Both the position numbers and the translations under genes were made by a program. 46,460 bases of DNA, from contig RFZJ01000024.1 of NCBI GenBank assembly GCA_009920765.1, forward strand, positions 1 through 46,460, in the 5' to 3' direction. Of this stretch, positions 8,292 through 17,025 are shown piece by piece; positions within the stretch are counted from its first letter, which is position 1, and every line of letters starts with the position of its first letter. The notes under the pieces are model-generated. The model was not told the origin of the DNA. It saw nothing but the letters and a program-made list of their open reading frames with translations, and made no database searches. The DNA is from Planctomycetota bacterium (GTDB taxonomy: Bacteria; Planctomycetota; Planctomycetia; Gemmatales; Gemmataceae).

Positions 8292-9611
8292 ATGAGCTGG
8301 AATCCCCTTTCATCAAAAAAAATAGTACTGCTAGTGATTTCAATTCTGGTTGGATTGGGAATTCTTGGCGGTTTTGCCATGAAAAGTCGTTCTCAAAAAA
8401 CCAATGGCTTGATTACCAAAACTCTTGAAAAAGGCGAGCTTGTTGCAACAGTAACAGCCACGGGCACGATTGAACCTGAGGAAGTTGTGGATATCGGAGC
8501 TCAAGTTTTGGGTATCATTGAAAAATTCGGCCAAGATCCAAATGATAAATCCAGACAAATCGATTTTGGTTCCGTGGTTGAAGCCGGTACGATTCTTGCC
8601 CTGATCGATGATTCGCTATATCGTGCCCGTTTGGACAAGGCCATTGCAGTGGTTGAACAAGCCAAGGCCCGTGTCGCCCTTGCCGAGGCCGATGTTGTTC
8701 GTGCGGAAGCCAACGATAAGGAATCCTCTGCCAAGGCAATTCAAGCGGAGCGTGATTTTGCAAGGGCCAGAAAATTAAATGCAACAGGTGCTCTTGCAGA
8801 ACAAGATTTCGATGCCTTTCGTTCTTCCTATGAAGTTGCCAAGGCAGAAATTGCAGTGACCCAGGCGGCAATACGACAAGCACAGGCCACCTTAAATGCC
8901 GCCATCAAAACCCAGATTGGGGCCGAGGCCGACCAACGGGAGGCACAAAGAAATTTGGAATACACAGTAATTCGTTCCCCGGTGAAGGGTGTGATTGTGG
9001 ATCGAAGGGTGAATGTTGGCCAGACTGTAATTTCAAGCCTGAATGCCCCAAGTTTATTTTTGATTGCGAAGGATCTTACCAGGCTTCAGGTATGGGCCTC
9101 GGTAAACGAGGCCGATGTGGGGCGCATTCAAAAAGGTCAAATGGTTCGGTTCTCTGTTGATGCCTTTCCCGGTGATGAATTCAAGGGTGAAGTTGAACAA
9201 GTTCGACTTAATGCAACCATGACCCAGAATGTTGTCACCTACACCGTGGTTGTAACAACCAATAATCCTGGTGGCAAACTACTTCCCTACCTTACAGCCA
9301 ATTTGAAATTTGAAGTTGGCAGAAGGTCTAATTGCCTGCTCGTTCCCAATTCCGCGCTCAGGTGGCAACCTCCATCCATTCCTCTTATTGAGCAACCCCA
9401 TTTTGACCATGGTACAGTCTGGGTCTTGATAAACAACTCAGTCAAGCCTGTTTCCATTCGCACGGGGTTATCGGATGGAAAATTCACCGAGGTAATTGAT
9501 GGAGACCTATCTGCAGGTGATCATGTCGTGGTCGGTGAGAAAATGTCTGGCAGTGATTCTAATAGCAAAAATCCTTTTACTCCCAACATCTTTGGTGGCA
9601 AAGGAAAATAA
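8292..9611 (+). CDS. MacA-like periplasmic adaptor of a tripartite efflux/export pump
   Basis: This 439-residue membrane-fusion protein links an inner-membrane transporter to an outer-membrane channel. One N-terminal transmembrane helix (about 10-28) is followed by a split barrel-sandwich (lipoyl-like) domain, whose first half starts at about VTATGTIEPEEVVDIGA. A long alpha-helical hairpin rich in Ala, Glu and Lys spans about 110-215. The second lipoyl half has the typical IRSPVKGVIVDRRVNVGQTV, and the beta-barrel and membrane-proximal domains follow. The start ATG has a GAGG site upstream. The MacB-like gene begins 24 nt downstream, so the two form an operon. Substrate is unknown, and no TolC-type partner is seen in the window. 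Confidence 0.9.
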   Translation: MSWNPLSSKKIVLLVISILVGLGILGGFAMKSRSQKTNGLITKTLEKGELVATVTATGTIEPEEVVDIGAQVLGIIEKFGQDPNDKSRQIDFGSVVEAGTILALIDDSLYRARLDKAIAVVEQAKARVALAEADVVRAEANDKESSAKAIQAERDFARARKLNATGALAEQDFDAFRSSYEVAKAEIAVTQAAIRQAQATLNAAIKTQIGAEADQREAQRNLEYTVIRSPVKGVIVDRRVNVGQTVISSLNAPSLFLIAKDLTRLQVWASVNEADVGRIQKGQMVRFSVDAFPGDEFKGEVEQVRLNATMTQNVVTYTVVVTTNNPGGKLLPYLTANLKFEVGRRSNCLLVPNSALRWQPPSIPLIEQPHFDHGTVWVLINNSVKPVSIRTGLSDGKFTEVIDGDLSAGDHVVVGEKMSGSDSNSKNPFTPNIFGGKGK

Positions 9612-9635
9612 ACAACCGTCTTATCGAGGCTTATT

Positions 9636-11774
9636 GTGGAACTAGTTCGCCTGGAAAATGTCTGCAAAAGCTATCACCCCGGCGAAATTGACATCCCAGT
9701 CTTATGCCAGATATCCCTCACAATAGAACAGGGCGAGTTTGTGGCCCTTATGGGCGCTTCTGGGTCGGGTAAAACAACGCTCATGAACATACTTGGGTGT
9801 CTGGATACACCAACTACTGGAAATTATTGGATGGAAGGTGAAAAAGTATCAGAATTATCCATCGAACAGAGGGCTGATTTGCGAAGCCAGAAGCTTGGTT
9901 TTGTTTTTCAGAATTATAATCTCCTGCCCCGCACAACCGCCTTGGATAACGCAATGCTTCCGCTGGAATGCGCTCAAAATAGAATATCCAAAAATGAAAT
10001 GATCGACAAAGCTGCCAGCCTTTTGGAAAGGGTTCATCTTGCTGACCAGATTTTCAAAGAGCCAAACCAAATGTCTGGTGGGCAGCAACAGCGTGTCGCA
10101 ATTGCGAGAGCACTGGTTAACAGCCCAAAGTTGCTTCTGGCAGACGAGCCTACGGGTAACCTTGATTCTAAGACAAGTTCCGAGATCATGCAGCTTTTTC
10201 AGGAACTTCAAGCCGAGGGGGTAACTATTATTTTAGTCACTCATGATCCTGAAGTAGCACGCCATGCCAGAAGAATAATAACCATTAAAGATGGTAAAAT
10301 ATTGGAAGACATCGTTTCCCATGAGAAACAAAATTTAAATGATATCAAGCTTTCAAAAACCAATGTGATTGGTATCTATTCAAAACAAAATCTTAAAAGA
10401 AACTTTCTGCCTTGGACTTTGACAACCGCACTGAATGCGCTCCATCGCAATCTTTTCAGATCGGCGCTTACTACCCTTGGAATCATTATTGGCATTAGTG
10501 CCGTTATTGCAATGATGGAGGTGGGGCAAGGATCGCAAACGGCCGTTGAGAAAAACATTGCCAGCATGGGTGCTAACGGCATTCTCATACTTCCAGGAGT
10601 GGCATCCAGTGGTGGTGTCACCATGGGAATAGGTAGCACCCAAACCCTTACCCCTGAGGATTCAGACGAAATCGCCAAACATTGCAGGTATATAAGCGCT
10701 GTCGCCCCGGTCATTCGTGCTCGCACTCAGGTTATTTATGGTAATCGAAACTGGGTTCCTGTTTATATCCATGGAACCACACCTTCTTTCCTTGCTGTCA
10801 GAAATTGGGAAAATTTGCAGGAAGGCGTTTCTTTCACCGAACGGGATGTACGCAACGGCAGTCAGGTTTGTCTCGTTGGAAATACTATTGTGCGCGAACT
10901 GTTTCGTGGACATTCTCCATTGGGTGAGGAAATCCGAATTCAGAATGTTTCTTTCAAAGTGATCGGAGTGCTTTCACGCAAAGGTGCCAACATGGTGGGA
11001 ATGGACCAAGACGACATCGTGCTTACCCCATGGACAACACTAAAATATCGAGTCAGTGGCGCAACTCTTGCCACTGTAAACCAAAGCATACCCACCGAAC
11101 TCGATAAGGCCGAACGGATCAATACCCTCAACCAATTATACCCTGGTTCCCGATCACTATACCCGCTACCATCTCCATCAGAGCTTGCTGACACTCCCCA
11201 GCCCATCCGATTCTCCACCATTGATCAGATCATGGTAAAGGCCATCTCTCCTGCGGTGATTCCTTACACCATTCAGCAGATCAATGGCCTTCTAAGGCAA
11301 AGGCACCGTATTCAGAAAGGTCAGGAAGATGATTTCAGTGTTCGCGATATGGCGGAAATGATGAAAACCCTTGCATCGACCACGGAATTAATTGGAAGCC
11401 TTCTTCTTGCTGTCGCCATGATCTCACTTATTGTGGGCGGGGTAGGCATTATGAACATCATGCTTGTATCAGTTACAGAACGCACGCGGGAAATAGGATT
11501 AAGAATGGCGGTAGGAGCGCGTCCAAGTCTGATTCTTCACCAGTTTCTTGTTGAAGCCGTGGTCCTATGTCTGGTGGGTGGTGCCATGGGTGTCCTCGTT
11601 GGTAGAGGAACCTCCATGTTGGTAAGCTTGTTGCTGAATTGGCCAACAGAGGTTTCCTACACTGCAATACTTTCTGCGGTAGGTGTTGCAGTCACGGTGG
11701 GGCTGGTGTTTGGTTATTACCCTGCACGAAAAGCCTCCCGGCTGGTTCCTATAGAAGCACTCCGGCACGAGTGA
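9636..11774 (+). CDS. MacB-like ABC transporter, ATPase fused to permease
   Basis: This 712-residue protein has an N-terminal ABC ATPase and a C-terminal MacB/FtsX-type permease. In the ATPase, Walker A is GASGSGKT (40-47), the signature is MSGGQ (146-150), Walker B is LLLADE (166-171) and the switch histidine is H203. A linker of about 50 residues leads to the first membrane helix (about 273-293), a large periplasmic domain, and three C-terminal helices starting near [20 protein letters not shown]. The start codon is GTG. The length exceeds the usual ~650 residues of MacB, mainly in the linker and periplasmic parts. With the MacA-like adaptor it would export a peptide, lipid or small molecule using ATP. 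Single-polypeptide fusion is normal for MacB. Confidence 0.92.
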   Translation: MELVRLENVCKSYHPGEIDIPVLCQISLTIEQGEFVALMGASGSGKTTLMNILGCLDTPTTGNYWMEGEKVSELSIEQRADLRSQKLGFVFQNYNLLPRTTALDNAMLPLECAQNRISKNEMIDKAASLLERVHLADQIFKEPNQMSGGQQQRVAIARALVNSPKLLLADEPTGNLDSKTSSEIMQLFQELQAEGVTIILVTHDPEVARHARRIITIKDGKILEDIVSHEKQNLNDIKLSKTNVIGIYSKQNLKRNFLPWTLTTALNALHRNLFRSALTTLGIIIGISAVIAMMEVGQGSQTAVEKNIASMGANGILILPGVASSGGVTMGIGSTQTLTPEDSDEIAKHCRYISAVAPVIRARTQVIYGNRNWVPVYIHGTTPSFLAVRNWENLQEGVSFTERDVRNGSQVCLVGNTIVRELFRGHSPLGEEIRIQNVSFKVIGVLSRKGANMVGMDQDDIVLTPWTTLKYRVSGATLATVNQSIPTELDKAERINTLNQLYPGSRSLYPLPSPSELADTPQPIRFSTIDQIMVKAISPAVIPYTIQQINGLLRQRHRIQKGQEDDFSVRDMAEMMKTLASTTELIGSLLLAVAMISLIVGGVGIMNIMLVSVTERTREIGLRMAVGARPSLILHQFLVEAVVLCLVGGAMGVLVGRGTSMLVSLLLNWPTEVSYTAILSAVGVAVTVGLVFGYYPARKASRLVPIEALRHE

Positions 11775-11800
11775 CAAGAAAGTAAATCTTGTTATTTTAG
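11774..11800 (+). terminator. Weak candidate terminator after the MacB-like gene
   Basis: ACAAGA (11774-11779) and TCTTGT (11787-11792) can form a 6-bp stem with a 7-nt loop, followed by TATTTTAG. The stem is AT-rich and overlaps the last base of the stop codon, so termination would be weak. A new transcription unit begins downstream at 11934. Confidence 0.3.
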
Positions 11801-11933
11801 AATAGGTATAAATTGGCTCCCGCTCAGGAGCAGATTTATAATATTGACCTCGTCTTATTTTTATCTTCATTAAAGTTATTAACGGGGTTATTATTGTCAT
11901 TATGTCGCACCCACCTGTTCAGGAATAATTCAC

Positions 11934-13214
11934 ATGGGCGAAGAACCTCAATCTGGCAATGTAACTCGACGGGATTTCATCAACGCTGGTGCAGCTTGTG
12001 TAACCTCATTGGCAGTTTCTGAAACCATATTGGCAAACGCTGCTGATCCATCTTTAGAGAAAAAAAACACACCTACTATCAAGCCTTACCTTACACCAGG
12101 CAAAGATTTTGGCGATGTTTCCCGCGGAGATCCCAAACCCCATAAACTTACTGGCGCAGCACAGGTGGAAGCCAGGCTTACTCCCGATACTTGGCGCCTT
12201 GAAATCACGGCTGATCCTTTTGTTGAAGAACCCCACACCAAGGTGCCCGCAACGCTTGCAAAATCTTTTACTATTGCAGATGGCACTGCACTTGATTTCA
12301 ATCAACTCCTGGACTTGGGCAAAAAGCATGAGGTGCATTTTCTTAAAGCGATGCAGTGCTTGAATATTGACACGCCCTTGGGCCAGGGGTTGTGGACGGG
12401 CGTACCTCTTCGCGAGGTGTTAAAACTTTGTGGCAAGATGAATAATGTTCGCAGGATTTACTATTGGGGTTTTCATAACAATGATGCGAAACAGGTTTTC
12501 AAATCTTCGGTAACCTATACCAATGCGATGGAAACTCCTCCCAATGAATTACCTGTATTTCTTGCCTATAAGTTGAATGGTGAGGCGATATCGCCCGAGA
12601 GGGGCGGCCCGGTGCGTATGATCGTACCTTGGTCGCATGGTTATAAATCAATCAAATGGCTCCAGCATATTTTTGTAACGAATGATGCCCGCAACAATGA
12701 CACATACTCAACAGGAAACAATGATCCCGAATCATTTTTGAAAAGCGCAGCGTATATGGATAGGTCGCCTGATGGTAAAAAGTTTAAGGTGGGTGAGGCG
12801 GTCGAAATCAGTGGTACGGTGATCAGCGGGCCATCTGGGGTGAAACGGGTGGAATACTGGGTGCGCAAGGTGGGTGATAAACCATCAACTTTGGGAGATG
12901 ATGCGCCCGAATTATTGCAAGGCCCGTGGATTCCTTGCGAAATGCAGGAGCAGCCCGATTGGAATAATGTCCTACCTGAAGGGATCAGGGCAAATAAGGT
13001 GTTGGGGTTTGATAAAACAACCGGCAAGGCGCTTTCATGGCCATTGCGCTATAGTATGTGTTCCTATTCGGCAACCATCAAGGGTTTGAAACCAGGGCAG
13101 TATGAGGTACGGGCAAGATCGGTTGATCTTAATGATTTTGCTCAACCCGAACCCAGGCCCACGCAGAAGAGTGGTAGAAATGGCATCCAAGTCAGGCGTT
13201 TTGAAGTCGTTTGA
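11934..13214 (+). CDS. Tat-exported sulfite-oxidase-family molybdopterin enzyme
   Basis: This 426-residue protein has a Tat signal (TRRDFINAGAACVTSLA, residues 11-27) and then the oxidoreductase molybdopterin-binding fold. C142 in AMQCLN is the expected molybdenum-coordinating cysteine. GGPVRMIVPW (224-233) and IKWLQHIFV (240-248) match the C-terminal part of the Mo domain, and a Mo-co dimerisation-like beta domain follows (about 255-426). The usual sulfite-oxidase arginines after the cysteine (C-A-G-N-R-R) are replaced by LNIDTP, so sulfite may not be the substrate. There is no heme domain in the protein. The next gene, a two-CxxCH cytochrome, begins 7 nt after the stop and could be its electron acceptor. 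Confidence 0.85.
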   Translation: MGEEPQSGNVTRRDFINAGAACVTSLAVSETILANAADPSLEKKNTPTIKPYLTPGKDFGDVSRGDPKPHKLTGAAQVEARLTPDTWRLEITADPFVEEPHTKVPATLAKSFTIADGTALDFNQLLDLGKKHEVHFLKAMQCLNIDTPLGQGLWTGVPLREVLKLCGKMNNVRRIYYWGFHNNDAKQVFKSSVTYTNAMETPPNELPVFLAYKLNGEAISPERGGPVRMIVPWSHGYKSIKWLQHIFVTNDARNNDTYSTGNNDPESFLKSAAYMDRSPDGKKFKVGEAVEISGTVISGPSGVKRVEYWVRKVGDKPSTLGDDAPELLQGPWIPCEMQEQPDWNNVLPEGIRANKVLGFDKTTGKALSWPLRYSMCSYSATIKGLKPGQYEVRARSVDLNDFAQPEPRPTQKSGRNGIQVRRFEVV

Positions 13215-13221
13215 GTAAACC

Positions 13222-15441
13222 ATGAACTTTGGCACACCCTTACTTTTGTTGATTGTACTTTTCTTGTTTGCAGTTCCGATTCAGGCTGCGGATTTTGAAA
13301 AAGATATTGCACCCGTTCTGATAGAACATTGTTTGGAATGTCATCAACCAAACAAAAAGAGTGGCGGCCTGGATTTAACCTCTTTCATAATGATGAAGGC
13401 TGGTGGGGACCAGGGGGCTGTGTTGGTTTTGGGTAACCCCAAGGAAAGCTTGATGATTCAACGCATTGAAGCGGGCGAGATGCCTCCTAAAGAAGGCAGG
13501 GGATTAAAGGCGGTTGCGAGTGCGGATCTTTTAAAGTTTAAAGAGTGGATTAGTGAAGGTGCGAAATGGCCTGCAAACAGAACATTGGGTATTCATGAAA
13601 GAAAAGTGGACCTTAAAGCTGCTAGGGAGTTTTGGTCTTTCCAGAAAGTAAAGCGGCCCGCTATCCCAAAGGTGAAAGATGCTTCCCGGGTTTCGAACCC
13701 GATTGATTCCTTCATTATCAGCAAACTTGAGGCAAACAATCTTAGCCTGGCCCAACCTGCATCGAAGGGCAATCTGTTAAGGCGTGCATCGCTTGGAATC
13801 CGGGGACTGCCCCCAACGCTTGAAGAGCAGGATCGGTTTTTGAAAGATCAAAGGCCCGATTCTTACTTATCGTTGGTGGAACAGTTTTTAGGCGACCCTG
13901 CCCATGGCGAAAAATGGGCAAGGCATTGGCTTGATCTTGTCCGCTATGCTGATTCCAATGGCTATGAACGCGATGCTGCAAAACCCAGTGTCTGGAAATA
14001 CCGCGATTATGTGATTGCTGCTTTCAACAACGATAAGCCCTACGATCGCTTTGTACTGGAACAGATTGCGGGTGATGAGCTTCCCGAGCCCTCGTTTGAA
14101 ACCATGGTTGCAACTGGATTTCATGCGTTGGGAACCTGGCAGGACGAGGTCGACCCGTTGGAAGCTGCCCAATATCGCGCCGATGAGGTTGATGATCTGA
14201 TCCGGACAACCACCCAAACTTTTCTTGGGCTCACAATCGGGTGTGCTAGATGCCATAATCATAAGTTCGATCCACTTACAATGGTGGACTATTACAGTTT
14301 GGGGGCGATACTTTCGCCTTTGAAGAGGCCTAATCAGGGGCGTACGGATGCGGATATTCCCTATGGGAATTTTGGGAAGTTGTATCGTTTGGTTGAAAGT
14401 TCAACAAAGCCCAATCCAACACACCTGCTGCTTTCGGGCAGGGCTAGCAACTTGGGGCCAGAGATGAAACCCCAAGTGCCTGCAGTATTGGCACCCCAGC
14501 AACCAGAATTTCCTGAAAAGGGAAAGCAGACTTCCGAACGAAGACTTGCCTTGGCGCAATGGCTGATCCAGAAAGATAATCCGCTGGTTTCAAGGGTGAT
14601 TGTCAACCGGGTTTGGCAGCAGCATTTTGGCGTTGGCTTGGTTGCTACTTCCAGTGATTTTGGCCAGATGGGTGCAAGGCCCACTCATCCCGAACTGCTT
14701 GATTGGCTGGCTCATTGGTTTGTTCACGATGCAAAATGGTCCCTCAAGGAATTACATCGTTTGATATTGCTTAGTGAAACTTATAGGCAGGATTCCTTCC
14801 ATAGGGAAGCTGCAGCGTTGGTAGATCCAGAAAACAAGTTTCTTTGGCGGTTTCCCTACAAGCGCCTGGATATTGAATCCATTCGGGATTCGATGCTTTC
14901 TGTTTCGGGGAACCTCAACAAATCAATGCAAGGACCCGGGATTTTTCTACCCGTGCCCGATGTTGTGATCGAAGCGCATACCGATAAACAGGCAGCATGG
15001 AAGGCTGAATCGGGCAATGTAATAAACCGCAGAACGATTTATGCATTTGTAAAGCGCACACTGACATTGCCCCTGCTGGAAACTTTTGATTTTTGTGACA
15101 CGACCCAGAGTTCGGAAAAAAGATCCAGTACCAATGTAGCTCCCCAGGCACTTACTCTTTTCAATAGTCAATTCGTCAACCATCAGGCGGAGCAACTAGC
15201 ATTTAGGCTTTTAAGAGATTTCAAGGATGACCAAGGAATGCAGGTAGAAATGGTGTTTAAGTTGTGCCTTGCAAGATCCCCCACCGAATCAGAAAAAGCC
15301 GCAATGCTCTCGTTCCTTCAAAAAGAATCAAAGGCGATCCAGATGGATGCAACCAAGGCACCTTCAAATATAGAGCATAGGGCCATGGTGCAGGCTTGCA
15401 GGGTCATGTTGAACCTTAATGAGTTTCTTTATCCCAATTAA
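13222..15441 (+). CDS. PSCyt1-DUF1549-DUF1553 planctomycete cytochrome
   Basis: The 739-residue product has a signal peptide (1-22) and a PSCyt1 domain with the heme motif CLECH (37-41). It then has DUF1549 (PSCyt2), including the second CxxCH in CARCHNHKFDP (341-351), and DUF1553 (PSD1) in the C-terminal half with VIVNRVWQQHFGVGLV and the LDIESIRDSML segment. The two CxxCH motifs predict c-type heme attachment after export. The biochemical role of the family is unknown. It is the shortest of the three copies here because the region between DUF1549 and DUF1553 is short and lacks the coiled coil seen in the others. It sits between the molybdoenzyme (7 nt) and a DUF1501 gene (20 nt), probably in one operon. 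Confidence 0.9.
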   Translation: MNFGTPLLLLIVLFLFAVPIQAADFEKDIAPVLIEHCLECHQPNKKSGGLDLTSFIMMKAGGDQGAVLVLGNPKESLMIQRIEAGEMPPKEGRGLKAVASADLLKFKEWISEGAKWPANRTLGIHERKVDLKAAREFWSFQKVKRPAIPKVKDASRVSNPIDSFIISKLEANNLSLAQPASKGNLLRRASLGIRGLPPTLEEQDRFLKDQRPDSYLSLVEQFLGDPAHGEKWARHWLDLVRYADSNGYERDAAKPSVWKYRDYVIAAFNNDKPYDRFVLEQIAGDELPEPSFETMVATGFHALGTWQDEVDPLEAAQYRADEVDDLIRTTTQTFLGLTIGCARCHNHKFDPLTMVDYYSLGAILSPLKRPNQGRTDADIPYGNFGKLYRLVESSTKPNPTHLLLSGRASNLGPEMKPQVPAVLAPQQPEFPEKGKQTSERRLALAQWLIQKDNPLVSRVIVNRVWQQHFGVGLVATSSDFGQMGARPTHPELLDWLAHWFVHDAKWSLKELHRLILLSETYRQDSFHREAAALVDPENKFLWRFPYKRLDIESIRDSMLSVSGNLNKSMQGPGIFLPVPDVVIEAHTDKQAAWKAESGNVINRRTIYAFVKRTLTLPLLETFDFCDTTQSSEKRSSTNVAPQALTLFNSQFVNHQAEQLAFRLLRDFKDDQGMQVEMVFKLCLARSPTESEKAAMLSFLQKESKAIQMDATKAPSNIEHRAMVQACRVMLNLNEFLYPN

Positions 15442-15461
15442 GATTTGTAGATAGGGATGTG

Positions 15462-16931
15462 ATGGGCGATTTATATCAAAGAGAGGAACTCGGAAAAGCG
15501 CTGTTGCAAACCAGGCGCAACTTTATTTTGCAGGCTGGTGCAGGTTTTGCAGCTTTGCCCCTTGCAACCATTCTTGGTCGTGATGGTTTTTTCAACTCTC
15601 AAGCCATTGGTTCTGAAACTTCCAGTCCATTAAGAACTCCTGCACCCCACTTTTCTAAAAAAGCAAAGCATTGCGTTTTCTTGTTCATGAATGGCGCACC
15701 CAGCCAGGTTGATACTTTTGATCATAAGCCCGCCTTGGACAAATATCATGGGAAGCCTTATGCGGGCAAAACCAAGGTTGGATCCAATGGCAGAGCCATC
15801 GGGTACTTGATGCGCAGTCCATTCGAATTCAATCGGCATGGGAAAAGTGGGCTTGAGATCAGCAGTTTATTTCCGAATACAGCCCTTCATGCAGATGATC
15901 TTTGTGTGCTTAAGGCACTTTATACCGATACTGCTGCCCATTCTTCTGGGTGTTTGCAGATGAATACAGGAAGCCCGCTTACAGGAAAGCCCAGCCTTGG
16001 TTCTTGGTTGAGTTACGGCTTGGGATCCCTTAACGAGAGCCTGCCTAATTATGTGGTGATGACCGATCCTCGTGGTGGTCCGATTGGTGGTGCGCCCAAC
16101 TGGGGCAATGGCTACATGCCTGCAAAATACCAGGGTACCTTGTTTCGTAGTGGCGGTACACCATTGCTTGATCTTTCCAACCCCATGGGAGTGGATCAGC
16201 GCTCGCAGCGTTATGCCCTTGATTTTCTAAATGAATTAAACCAGCAGCATTTGCAGGGCCGTTCAAATGAAAGTGATCTTCATGCCAGGATCAGTAATTA
16301 TGAACTTGCCTATCGAATGCAAACAAGTGCAACAGAGGTTGTAAACATAGATAACGAGAGCTCAGAAATCAAAAATATGTATGGTGTCAATAATCCCTTG
16401 ACTGCTGATTTCGGCAGGAAGTGCCTGGTCACCAGGAGGCTGATAGAGAAAGGGGTTCGGTTCATTCAACTTTATTCTGGAGGCGGGCATATTGAATCAA
16501 CCTGGGATGGGCACAACGATTGCATTACAAATCATAAGACTCATGCAGCCGAAACTGACCAGCCGATTGCAGCATTGATGATGGATTTAAAACAGCGCGG
16601 TTTATGGGATGATACATTGCTTGTTTGGGGCGGGGAATTCGGGCGCACCCCGACAAGCGAAGGAGTCAACAAGCCTGGCCGGGATCATAATTGGCTGGGG
16701 TTTACGATGTGGCTTGCCGGGGGTGGTGTAAGGGGTGGCCAAGCTATTGGCGAAACCGATGAACTTGGGTTTGAAGGCGTAAAAGATCGATATCATGTTT
16801 CTGATCTACATGCCACCATTCTTCATTTGATGGGGTTTGACTATAGGCATTTGACTTACTTTTACAACGGTCTAGATCAAAAACTAACTGGCACCCTTGA
16901 GCGCAAAATCATTACGAAAGCCATCGATTAA
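15462..16931 (+). CDS. DUF1501 protein, Tat-exported
   Basis: This 489-residue DUF1501 protein is thought to have an alkaline-phosphatase-like fold, but its reaction is unknown. An in-frame GTG one codon earlier (15459) is possible; I chose the ATG at 15462 because the AGGGA at 15453-15457 then has better spacing. A Tat-like RRNFILQAGAGFAAL segment is near residues 18-32. The family motifs are NGAPSQVDTFD (77-87), WGGEFGRTP, and GRDHNWLGFTMWLAGGGV near the C-terminus, with LHATILHLMGFD at the end. The Asp, Glu and Asp-His residues could bind metal. It is paired with the upstream PSCyt1/DUF1549/DUF1553 gene, the standard arrangement for these families. Confidence 0.92.
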   Translation: MGDLYQREELGKALLQTRRNFILQAGAGFAALPLATILGRDGFFNSQAIGSETSSPLRTPAPHFSKKAKHCVFLFMNGAPSQVDTFDHKPALDKYHGKPYAGKTKVGSNGRAIGYLMRSPFEFNRHGKSGLEISSLFPNTALHADDLCVLKALYTDTAAHSSGCLQMNTGSPLTGKPSLGSWLSYGLGSLNESLPNYVVMTDPRGGPIGGAPNWGNGYMPAKYQGTLFRSGGTPLLDLSNPMGVDQRSQRYALDFLNELNQQHLQGRSNESDLHARISNYELAYRMQTSATEVVNIDNESSEIKNMYGVNNPLTADFGRKCLVTRRLIEKGVRFIQLYSGGGHIESTWDGHNDCITNHKTHAAETDQPIAALMMDLKQRGLWDDTLLVWGGEFGRTPTSEGVNKPGRDHNWLGFTMWLAGGGVRGGQAIGETDELGFEGVKDRYHVSDLHATILHLMGFDYRHLTYFYNGLDQKLTGTLERKIITKAID

Positions 16932-17025
16932 TCCAAAGAATGATCTTTATCAGGTTGATAGAAGCTATCGAATTATGATAAATTCAATGACTGAATCCCT
17001 CCTGGTTTTAAATGGAATCACTTTT

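Noticed and set aside
16897..17025. An upstream start for the propeller protein that would overlap DUF1501
   Set aside because: The extra 43 residues are polar, while the ATG at 17026 begins a clear signal peptide.
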